Shown here: positions 20,828-31,100 of the stretch, in pieces
How the letters are laid out: each line of letters starts with the position of its first letter
Position numbering within the stretch: position 1 is the first letter of the stretch
Origin: Tomocerus qinae
Lineage: Eukaryota; Arthropoda; Collembola; Entomobryomorpha; Tomoceridae
Direction of reading: 5' to 3'
DNA: 64,000 nucleotides
Assembly (NCBI GenBank): GCA_020055645.1
Contig: CM034549.1
Location: 5,828,001-5,892,000 of the forward strand
Translations under genes and position numbers: made by a program
Notes under the pieces: generated by a model
Told to the model about the DNA's origin: nothing
Databases searched by the model: none
What the model saw: the letters and a program-made list of their open reading frames with translations, nothing else

Positions 20828-21409
20828 TTACAGAATCTTGCTGAAGAGTTCATTGCTGACGCGTAATCTCCAAATGTTGATGTTGGCTGTCTTGAAGACT
20901 GCAGACGAGTGGCTCTCCAGTCCTCCGATCAACAGCAAATAGTTCGGAGTTTTGATTTCCAGGTTTTTGTGGCCGATATTCCGCATCTGGAAACTCTCGG
21001 CAGATTTATTTGGTCCCTTTGTAAATTAGGAAACATTTAACTGTTACTATAACATTTGATTTATTTAAATATTTTAATTGTAATTAATACCAAGTAGTTG
21101 GGGTTCTCAAATGAGTTCTGAAAGTTTTCCATACTGGAATAGTCCGACGTAGAATTTGGCATCGAGTTTTTGAGGGGCGAGACGAGATCTGTACATTGAG
21201 TTTCTAATAAGTTGTCATGACAATGGATTTATTAATTTATATCGCATACCTGAAACGAAGCGCACCGAAGAAGACTTGCGCACCTTGGTCCGCCGTTCTA
21301 CATAATTTGACATGTATTAGTAATTTAATAATTGAGCCTTTTATACGATCAACGAAAGTTTATTAATGAGAACTACCCACAGCAATCTTTTTTTCATACC
21401 GTACCCCAT
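20828..21409 (-). CDS. Small four-exon protein of unknown function, 114 aa
   Basis: Exons 21400-21409, 21250-21297, 21091-21188 and 20828-21016 join with matching phases (1, 1, 0) across GT-AG introns. The product begins MGYERRTKVRKSSSVRFVSD, has a Ser/Asn-rich middle (NSTSDYSSMENFQNSFENPN) and ends in IKTPNYLLLIGGLE and NIWRLRVSNELFSKIL before a TAA. No signal peptide or membrane span. Not recognised. The 10-nt first exon is inferred from phase; the three others are better supported. It could instead be the 3' end of a longer gene. Confidence 0.5.
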
Positions 21410-22767
21410 TCTAACAAAATATTGAAACTGTAAAATATGAACTTAAATTCCGTTTCTTTATGTAAATCCAGCGGACTAATGGTTTTAAATCCACTTGTAA
21501 AAGATTCAAAAACATTAACCCCCTAGGTTCCAATTCCAATGGAATTCAGAGCGGATTGGGCATTTTTAGATGAGTATACGTTGTAAAAATATGTTTGTAC
21601 TATGCTAGCATAAAATAATTGAAACGCTGTGTCTAATAACCTGCTTATTCAGTATAGGATTTCAGTAACTAGGAAATAAACAAAAAATCTGGAAAAAAAC
21701 ATGATTACAGGGTCATGGAAAATTGATATAAAATATTAAATACAATGCACAAAACTCGTTACCTACCTTAATCACTAAAAGCGAAAGTAGATTTTATCGC
21801 TTATCATTTTCTGGACTCTAACAAGTCAATTTTACGAATACACGGGAAATATAGTTGTTCTAAACGGTTTACTCAATTCCATCAAGCAACAATATTCCGC
21901 TGGCCGCTGACACTAGGGTCAGAATTCAAAATTTGCAGCCAAAGCGAAAAATGATTATATTCATGAATGGAATGAAAAAGTTCAAAAACGAAGACGTAAT
22001 CGGGGAGAGCAATATACCACCACCGAAACGACAGATTTATACACCTGAAGATTACTCACACGTTTTTGAGCAAACGATTCACGAAAGACAAAATACTGTC
22101 ATTAGAATGTCAAGAGGGATATAAAAGACTTTGTCCCGTTAAGACCATATTATAAAATACAACAGGCGTCTCTTAAGGCAATGATGCATGTTTCAAAAGA
22201 CTCAGTTTGTTTTTCCACAAATGGGGATGTTACTGGGTAACCAGCAAAAATTATCATAGAGGGTAAATGGGAATCGGAAAAATTCGTACTTTTTTTGGAA
22301 ATTCCCTAAGGATCTGAGACCAATGGTCCTACACCCATGCAACAATTTTTTAAAAATTCTTCGAAACTTATTCTATAGTAGTTATATTGAAAATTCCACA
22401 TTTTTGTCTTCGACTTAAATCATTATCATCAATATCATCAGTATCATCAGTAAAGATATCATCGTTTGAAACCGAAAAATGTGTGTTTTTTTGTGCATTG
22501 TAAATTGCGAATTTATATCTTGTCAAAGCCCAAAATGTGGAATTTTAAATATAACTACTGAAGAATGGGATTCGAAGAATTTTTTAAAATTTATTTTATG
22601 GCCATAGGACGTGTGGTCTCAGATCCTTAGGGAATTTCCAAAAAAAGTTACTGGCGAGAATATATGATATGATAATATGATAGTCGAGAAATCATTTTCG
22701 TTTCCATGCACCTGGGCTTTAAATTATCGCAAAGGAAGTGGATCAAGCTATGTGTCCGTAGAAATGA
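21410..22767. other. Intergenic with a short inverted segment
   Basis: 22295-22340 and 22600-22640 share inverted text (ggaaattccctaaggatctgag), and 22370-22400 pairs with 22535-22560, so 22295-22640 is a weak foldback. A 63-codon ORF at 21933-22124 has no recognisable domain. Confidence 0.35.
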
Positions 22768-24234
22768 GACCTACTAGAGACCCGAATACTGTAGACCCAA
22801 AATCAGAATACTGAAAAGTCGAAACCCGAATACTGTAGACCCAAAATCCGAATACTGAAAAGTCGAAACCCGAATACTAGAGAACCGAAACCCGAATGGT
22901 GTAAACCCGATATCCGAATACGGTAGACCCGAAAATCGAATACCCTAGACCCAAAAATCTCGCCACCCGAACCCTGGACACCTGAAAGTGCCCGAAAACC
23001 CAAATATGCCCCAAAACTCTTAATTTGACCACCCAAATGGACAAAATTGTGTGAACCTGCAATTTAACCACCCAGTGCTCAAAGTGACATAAACATTCAA
23101 TTTGACCGCCCAAGTTGTCAATATGAAATAAACCTATAATTTGACGCCCCAAATGGTTAAAACTGGTTAAAGTTCAGTTTGACCATCTAAATTGTTAAAA
23201 ATGGTTAAAAGTCTCTAATTTGATCACTGGTCAAAACTTCTAATTTGACCATCTAAATGGTTAAAAATGGTCAAAGTCTTTAATTTGACCACTGGTGGTC
23301 GGCTTACATGTCCCGGTCCCTCTCTGCCTGCTCACCAGATCGAGTTGCGGGACAGTGTTGAGTCGTTCCGTCTCATGGTTCAGTACTCTTCACTAAGTCT
23401 CTTCGTGTAAGTCTGTACACTTAGTAAAGTTGTTCCGGGAGTCACTGCTAGTAAGCCCTCGTGGCTTGAGCGGTTGCATAGTTCTACTAATCAATAGTAG
23501 TAGCTGTGCTCTCCCCTTAACACTTATCTAAATTGTTAAAAATGGTTAAAAGTATCTAATTTGATCACTGGTCAAAACTTCTAATTTGACCATCTAAATG
23601 GTTAAAAATGATCAAAACTTCCAATTTAACCATCTAAATGGTTAAAAATGGTTAATGTCTTTAATTTGACCACCCAAGTGGTACAAATGGCAAAAGCCTT
23701 TGATTTGACCACCCAAGTGATAAAGATGTCCAAAAACTTCATTATCACCATCAAAGTTTACAAAATGCCAAAAGTATTTGACCGTTTGGGTAAAATTGGA
23801 GGTTTATGCCATTTTGATCACTTTTTTTGGTAATTTCTGGTTTTCTGGTGGCAAAATTTTTAGGTATTCGGTTTTCGTGTCTGCGGTAGGTTTTTTGGTC
23901 TACAATATTCGGATTTCGGGTCTACAGCAGAGTTGCGAATATTTCCATTTCCCATCCAACTATGTTTTACGTCCGGGAAATGTGGGAAATTATGGTAAAT
24001 GGGAAATAGATGGGAAATAAAGCCCAAAAATTTGAATTTTTCGCAATTTTGACTATTTCCCACACTTCCCATTTTCCATATTTTGATATCCACATTAGTT
24101 AGTAGAAACTTCCTGTTAGTGATATTTCCCAGTCGAAACCTTGGTCTACACTAATCAGTTTTCGTTAGTTACATTAGATCTACAGTATTCGAATTTCGGG
24201 TATAAAGCATTCGGCTTTCGGGTCTCCAGTAGGT
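22768..24234. mobile_element. Foldback-like element made of short subrepeats
   Basis: The outer arms are inverted: left GACCTACTAGAGACCCGAAT (22768 on), right complement ending near 24234. Each arm is built from tandem 'acccgaatactgtag' subrepeats. Inside lie arrays of a 35-45-bp unit (taatttgaccatctaaatgg) in direct orientation on both sides of a 220-bp non-repetitive GC-richer core (23296-23515). The plan resembles Foldback/FB4-type elements; no transposase. Confidence 0.6.
23296..23515. other. Unique GC-richer core inside the foldback element
   Basis: No ORF; flanked on both sides by the same minisatellite. Has short helices (for example ctactaatcaatagtag near 23490) and an ordered, non-AT-rich composition unlike its surroundings. 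Could be a captured small RNA gene or SINE; no known RNA was recognised. Confidence 0.35.
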
Positions 24235-25626
24235 CCCCCATCCAAATGTCCAAATACCATCTTCACTAAATACAAAATGAATGGTATCATTTAGAACACT
24301 TCAATGTCACCCGGCTTCTGCTTTAAAATATTGTATTAGAAGTCAAAGATCCTAATCCGATTCCAATACCTGCTCCACTCTTTAACGATTTGCGGACATT
24401 AGTTCGATGGGTTCCGAGTGAATTTAAAAATGCTTGCGCGTTCCTGTTTCTCTCTTTTAATTTAGTACTATGAAACCGCCGTATGTTACAAGTAGTATTT
24501 CGTTCATGAACATAACAGTATAATTTGTTAATGACATTCGTTAGCTGTTGTTAAATGAGTTTGATACGAGTTTTAAATAGTTATGAAATACCAAGTACAC
24601 GAATTCAAAATTTTTATATTTACGTTACCTACGATACTGGCATAGGCAAAAAAATAAGCAGGTTACTCGGCACAACGTTTCAATTGAGTTCTTCCGAGCA
24701 AAAAGGGCGGTTGGATTTTCTCAAAACATAAACATCCTTAGCAACCTAAATAGTATTGTCACGGGTGTGTGCAAAAATTACGTATGCACGTAAATTACGT
24801 AGTTAGATAAAAATTTCGAAATCTGATTTCGTAATGTTATCGCCAATAGAGTCGTGGCCTGAAAAAACATTAAGCTGAGGAACCAGAGAAAACGAAACTT
24901 AATTTTAATTTTTTTGTTTTTGGAGATTCAGTTTTCGATTCTGAGAGGGCATGTTGGAGCCTACTCTACTAGTTTACTGGAATACAGTATCTTAAAACCT
25001 TTTTAAAAATGAAGTTCATTCGTACTCCCCGAAGGACGACTTCTTGATGACGTCCAAAGCTAAAAACTATTCTGTTTAATTATCCGAATTTCAAAATTTT
25101 AAAAATTTAAAAAAAAATTAAACTAAACAATTTCTAGTTTAATAGGCTTTATTCATTTAAAATTCAAAATTTTTTACTTTAAGTTTTAAGATGAGATTTA
25201 AAAAATTACTTCAAGTTTTAAAATTAAAATTTTTAAGTTAATAGCAAAATTTAGGATTTGGAAAAAATAACGGAATTTGGTAAAGTACGTATGTTTTAAA
25301 CAATATATGATTCGCAAACAGCATTGATAATTTGGTTCCAATAGAGGTGTGGCGATTAAATTTCTAAGCTTCTCCGTATTATATAGTGTAATAATATTTG
25401 AATTTAGTTTTAAATCAGATCGTAGGTTTTAGTTAATTTGAATCTATCATTGGGCGTCGGTCTGATAATAACTTTCTCTTAAATTTATAGTTTTTTAAAA
25501 CAACTTTTCCTTAAAACATATTTTCGTCATACACGCCAAATTGTGAAAAGGTTGTAATCAGCCTGAAAATAATGGTAATGGTAACCAAAACACAAATGTC
25601 ATAACCATTTGTAATCGTTAGTTACG
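24235..25626. other. Intergenic, with repeat family H
   Basis: 24688-24780 is a family H copy (also 5740-5830). 25070-25260 is low-complexity AAATTTTAAA sequence. No coding region recognised. Confidence 0.4.
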
Positions 25627-26030
25627 AGGGACGTCCATGGGCAACCAGCAAATTATTCTGACTATCATATTGCCTATTAACTCTTTTAGCAGAAAAAAAA
25701 TCAACTCAAAAACCAATAGACCTACAAAAAAGTTTAAAGAGGGAAAAAGATGCTCCTTACAGCATTCGGCTCCGAAAAAATATTTCAAACATGTTAGTTC
25801 AATCTGGAGAAATAAATGTTTTCGTACGGAATTTGGCATTTAAACGCAACTAAAGAAAAAAGTTTAAAATATTCTCCGGAGCCGATTGCTGTCGGCTATG
25901 GAGCATCTTTTTCCCTATTTAAACTTTTTGTAGGTCTTTTGGTTTTTGAGTTGATTCTTTTTCTGCAACAAAAGTTAATAGGCAATATGATATTCAGAAT
26001 AATTTGTCAGTTGCCCCTGGACGTTTCCCT
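25627..26030. mobile_element. MITE with about 150-bp inverted arms
   Basis: Left AGGGACGTCCATGGGCAACC pairs with right ...ACGTTTCCCT. The arms include 'tcaactcaaaaaccaatagacc' in two parts (tcaactcaaaaacc, atagacctac) and 'gctcc' ends near 25788 and 25880. The two ORFs here come from the palindrome and are not genes. Confidence 0.7.
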
Positions 26031-26594
26031 TAACATGAAAGAGCTTTTAAAAATCTCAGTTATAAAACAATAGATGATAATTGCATGTCAAATATAAAAC
26101 TCAAAAAGTCACATTTACAATGTACGTCAAACATAAAGATTCGAGATTGTCGAGATTCTAATCACTAAGCTCTAAAACGCCAAGAATTTTAAAATTTCAC
26201 TTGTGTTGCAATATCATAACTTTGCCCTAATTTCGAAAAAAATGATCTAGGTTGGGCTTTGGGGTTTAAACCGTCCCACAATAAATCCAAGATTTTAATA
26301 AATACGCTAAACAATTTCGGAAATAGACATTGACTTGTTTAGGAAAATGCCAGCTTAGCGGGAATGCCCCGGTTGGAGCACCTTGGAGTAAACCAATTTT
26401 TTGGCCGGTTGCAACTCTGGTGACATTTTTGTCAATTTTTGTTTGCTTTAGGTTATGGTCATGTCATGCTCGTTTCTATATTCAACCGTAAACATAATCA
26501 AACAATATGTGACACAAAGAACACATTATTTAGATTTATAGTTTTAAAACGTTTTTTGTCCCTAGAGTTGCAACGTTGATACCGGTTAAAATGT
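26031..26594. other. Intergenic, nothing recognised
   Basis: AT-rich, no ORF or repeat identified. Confidence 0.4.
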
Positions 26595-26882
26595 GGTTAA
26601 CCAAAGTGTTAATTTGGACTTTTGCCTTCTCAAGTGAGGAAAATCCGGAGTTTGTTCTGAAGAAGTCAATATATCCTACGGGACGTAAACCGCCTCTTCC
26701 ACAGAGGGGAGTTGGGCCTTCATGTAAACTCAAGCATCTTGATAGTAGCAATCCCATTTATCTTGGAGGAGGTTGTTTACGTCCCGTAGGATTTGTCGAT
26801 TTTTTCAGGACAACCGCCGAATTTTCCTCACTCCAGAAAGCAAAAGTCCAAATTAACAATAGTAAACACTTTGGGTTAACCC
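26595..26882. mobile_element. Foldback MITE with about 110-bp arms
   Basis: Left GGTTAACCAAAGTGTTAATT and right ...TTTGGGTTAACCC pair. The arms also share 'atttggacttttgc', 'gaggaaaat' and 'cctacgggacgtaaac'. Non-coding; the 118-codon ORF across it is a palindrome artefact. Confidence 0.65.
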
Positions 26883-27074
26883 AAAAGTCGAAACTCGGCT
26901 CCATAGATACTTTAGATACACAAAATATATAAATTTGTGGTTCCATAATTTTTGCATCGACCCTAAAAAAATTTTCAGTTTATTTATTTGTTTTCTGAAA
27001 ATCCAACCGCCATTTTTGCTCGGTAGAACTCAATTAGACAAAATGAATTTTATGCTCCACCTTTATCACTTAGC
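26883..27074. repeat. Repeat family H fragment, reversed
   Basis: 26988-27035 is the reverse of 24685-24735 (gaaaatccaaccgccatttt). Rest unassigned. Confidence 0.45.
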
Positions 27075-28018
27075 TCACGTTCATATAGTGATAAAAGCCC
27101 CCAAACCCCCGCTTGAGTGAGATAAAAAGTTGGTATCCTCGTAGTTAGTAAAACAGAAGCCAGCAAAGCGTAAATGTTTATAATAGTATATAGTAATAAT
27201 GAGCATTATAGATATGCATGCCTATTACAATTAGACATTTTCGATGCCTGGAATCGCAATCAATGATATTTTTTTCATCCCTGAAATTTTCCCTCATTGT
27301 TTATTTTTTAAATCCCTGTAAGTAACCTCAAGCCTAATATATTTTCCATCCCTGGAATTGTTCTCAGTACTCCGTATTTGCATTGAAGTGTGAAAGTAAC
27401 TGGGATTATTGAGAATGGGAATACTACGTATAGTAACAATTGCATCTTTAAATCACTGTGTATTCCTAGTTCCATGATCATGAATCCATCCACTCCATCC
27501 AGTACCCAATTGACTATGACGCATTGTACCAAGTAGTCAAGGAGATAAATTAGATGACCAAACAATTTCAAAATTCATTCTTCCGGTTCCTACGGCTAAA
27601 GTTGACACGGAAAAGCTGATTTGATATTAAAGCACACCCCGCAAAGAAATGCTTTACGTTTTCGGTAACTTGCATTATTTCATAAAAGCTGCTAGTTTAC
27701 GAGCAATTCCAGTTGACAAAATTTTACCTACGTCAGAAGTGCAGTATAAGTGGTGAAACCACACATTGCCCTTCGGGCAATGCGCTGCCTGCTTTGCAGT
27801 TTCTCCCCGTATAATAAGTGGTGAAACCACACATTGCCCTTCGGGCAATGCGCTGCCTGCTTTGCAGTTTCTCCCCGTATAATAAGTGGTGAAACCACAC
27901 ATTGCCCTTCGGGCAATGCGCTGCCTGCTTTGCAGTTTCTCCCCGTATAATAAGTGGTGAAACCACACATTGCCCTTCGGGCAATGCGCTGCCTGCTTTG
28001 CAGTTTCTCCCCGTATAA
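27075..28018 (-). mobile_element. Family Y element, copy 3, with amplified terminal hairpin
   Basis: Reads on the minus strand from the tip repeats at 28018 through the Y body (ccgtaggaaccggaagaatg at about 27575-27595, 'ccagggatggaaaatat' near 27335-27355) to the GC-rich segment at 27095-27115. The D module is missing. The terminal hairpin unit is repeated four times. Confidence 0.6.
27747..28018. repeat. Four perfect 68-bp tandem copies of the family Y terminal unit
   Basis: Units start at 27747, 27815, 27883 and 27951. Each holds three stem-loops: GTGGT-gaa-ACCAC, ATTGCCC-ttc-GGGCAAT and CTGC-ctgcttt-GCAG, then TTTCTCCCCGTATAA. 68 is not a multiple of three, which is why all three frames stay open here without coding. 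Single or partial copies occur at 2902, 6062, 46780 and 47858. Confidence 0.9.
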
Positions 28019-28138
28019 AAAAGCAAAAATGATAGTGATACATTTAGTAAAGGCGGAGCATGATATTAATTTTGTCTAATTTTATTATGCTCGCACAATA
28101 CTACAGCATTTAAAATTAAGTGAATCTATATATTTTAA

Positions 28139-31100
28139 TTACATAAAGAAATGGAATTTGAGTTGATATTTTACAGTTGGTAAGGTTGATGTTGAAAAAC
28201 TTTCGTTCTTGGTTTCTTTCTTAATAAATCTCCTATTGAACTGATAATTTGAATCAGGGGATTCGGCTGTTTTAAATTTGATAACATAACAGCTTTAAAA
28301 ATATCTGGATACGAAGTTGATGGTATAAAAGGCTCAATAATTATTATTATTAGTTGAAAAGTACCTGAGGAGGACGAGTGTGAGGGTCGATGTTGTTCGT
28401 CGTCAAAGTCGATGAGGTTGTTTTCGTCAAAGAGTTGGTTGTCGTAGACCAGAGAGGAGTTGCAGCTCTCGTTGAGGACTTGGTAGTTGCTGGACGACTC
28501 GCCTTCCATGAGATTGTCAAAGTTGTCCCACCAGTACTTGTTCTCCCTACTTTCAGTCACCACGATCAGCGCTGGCAGCATCGCGCACGTCGCGAAGATT
28601 CGAGCGCACGGACGGCTACCGTGCATCAACACGCGCTCCCACATCTCCGTGTCTACATACAAATTACATTAATTAAATTATAACCATGGTTACTTGTAAA
28701 ATCATCATGTTGAAATAATAAATACTCACTGAAAGAGAATCTCCAAAATTCGTCAAATGGACTGAAATTAAGCATAACAGATTTAATAAATATATTATTT
28801 CGGTTAATGGTCTCAATGGAATATTATTATTACCGGCCACTGCGTTCCCCACAAAAGACAAACCTATGAATTAAATCAATTACATATTCGGTATTAAGTA
28901 TAGTTATTTAAGTAGCCGAGCTGCTTTACAGGAATGGTTGATCTGTCTGTCTGTCCGTCTGTTAGCATGATAATTCAAGAACGGTTTGAGACAATCAGTT
29001 GAAACTTTGTGAACATAATCTAGAGATAAAAACTGCCTTAACTGCCTGTGGGCGTGGTTTAAAGTGCCTCGAATTTGTCCTCTATAATAACGCATTTATT
29101 TAGTATGGAGGCATCTTGGGTGTAACCAAGGAGCATGGAGGTTGTCATGGTATATAGTACTCCTTGGGTGTAACTTAAGTTATCGTTCGAAAGGTTATTT
29201 AATGTCATTTAATGTTTAATCAATGTCAAGTCGGGTCAATAGGTCAAAGGTCATCGGACGTTTATCTCGGCTACTTTTTTATTACATGGATTGGGTTATT
29301 AATATATTTATTACATGTTGGCGAGAGCTTTGGCAGCGACGTGTTTATGAAGACAGCCAGGCTTGGATGCTGGAGTGGGATAATCAGTGTTGAGGCCAAG
29401 GTACGTAAAATTTTAGATTGTCAAGGTGATATGGCATCTCGAAAAACTTGACTTTTTTTGCAACCACATAAGAGGCGACATTCCCCTTTGACCCCTGCAG
29501 TTACCTGGTTTCCGTTGCCATTGACAACGGGGAGCATGAAATTACCTTATGTCGCGTCCCCTTCAATCTAAAATTTTACTTACCTTGGTTTAATCAATGT
29601 CAAGTCGGGTCAATAGGTCAAAGGTCATCAGACGTTTATCTCGGCTACTTTTTTATTACATGGATTGGGTTATTCACAGTATTTTGATCCCCATGGCTAC
29701 TCCCCCACATACAGTAATGCCCTACCCAAAATAACAAAAATTTTGCACCCAAGTTTTGATTTTTGAATTGGATCTTGGGTGGTTGCTCAACACGTGGAGT
29801 CAATAGTAACAACAGTCTGCAGAATCCACACCCAAATTGCCAATGCCATGAACTCCTCCAACTTGGGTGCAAAATTTTTGTTATTTTGGGTAGGGTATTA
29901 TTGTATGTGGGGGAGTAGCCATGGGGATCAAAATACTGTGGGGTTATTAATATATTTATTACATGTTGGCGAGAGCTTTGGCAGCGACGTGTTTATGAAG
30001 ACAGCCAGGCCCATTTCTACTTTTCACTTGCAGCCACTTGCGGCAGTCGAAATCGAATTTCCAAAAATCGCTACGTTCCTCCAAGTCTGTCATGCCTCCA
30101 AAAATATACAGCGACCCCGCATGGACCACTGCACTGTATAATTAAATATAATTAATTAAATAATTGTTAATTAATTGAGATTTTACTTTGAAAAAGAACC
30201 TACTGTATAAACGGAAATTATAAATACTCTGACGTCATAATAACTCCGCCTAATGTTATAATATACTATTGTGTAGAGAAGTATAGTAACGCAAGCAACT
30301 GGTAACAGTAACACTCAAAAATTTGCGCAAAATTCATAATCAGTCCCGATATTAAACGAGCGGATAGTACATGAGTTTTCGAAATTGTATATTAATTTGT
30401 ATCTATGGAAAATAGCCAGGGTTTCCCCCTGGGGAGTTTCCCCTATAATTCCCAGTAAAATTAGAAACCAGAATGTTATAAATATTGTTCAAACGGATGT
30501 AAAAAAGTAGCGGAGGTTAAGTCATTAGAACGCAAACATCTTTAGATGTAACATCCCTAGTCCTTTAGATACATTATCTAAAAGTGTACTTTCAATCAAA
30601 TCAGGGTCTAGCTCACGATTTTCAAAAATGTTACTATGACAGTGACAGCTCCTGTTACTTCAAAGTCTCAAGACTCAAGTCTGTTTTACTCTTTGTCTGC
30701 AGCCAGGTTCAAAGTAACTTAGAAAAACTGTGTGGACCCTGGCAGTTGACAGTACGACAGTAGCCTGTTTTGCTTTCTGTCTGCCGGCAAAGGACTAAAG
30801 CTAAAATTAATAAAGTATGCAGCCGCCCTATTCTATGGTTAGGTTATATTGTGATAAACTAAATTAGGTTTGTGGGGTATCCAGTTTGAATGTTGAACCT
30901 CACTGGGAAAGGAAACCTAGTCGGTACAGGGTTACATTTACAATCTACATCTATTTTGATCTTCTAATCCTCCCTAGACAAAAGACAAGGCATAGGGAGG
31001 AGGTCTGATTTTGCTGATTTTCAAACTAAACAGTGCTTTTGACCACCAGATTTGAAATAGTTTGGATGCTTATCTTAATCTTTTCTCAATCAAAATAATA

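Noticed and set aside
23296-23515. tRNA or 5S rRNA gene
   Set aside because: The box A/B-like strings are too weak and no cloverleaf could be drawn; kept only as an unexplained core.
26576-26932. 118-residue ORF
   Set aside because: Lies across a foldback MITE; the opposite strand shows a matching mirror ORF.
27747-28018. CRISPR-like array
   Set aside because: The repeats are directly adjacent with no spacers and the DNA is eukaryotic.
27075-28018. Typical Helitron
   Set aside because: There is a subterminal hairpin, but no TC start, no CTRR end and no A-T target rule visible. A Helentron-like origin is left open in the findings.
27675-28043. Three overlapping 80-122-residue ORFs with repeated GRNCKAGSALPEGQ
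   Set aside because: Produced by the 68-bp tandem repeat, whose length shifts the frame each unit; not protein coding.
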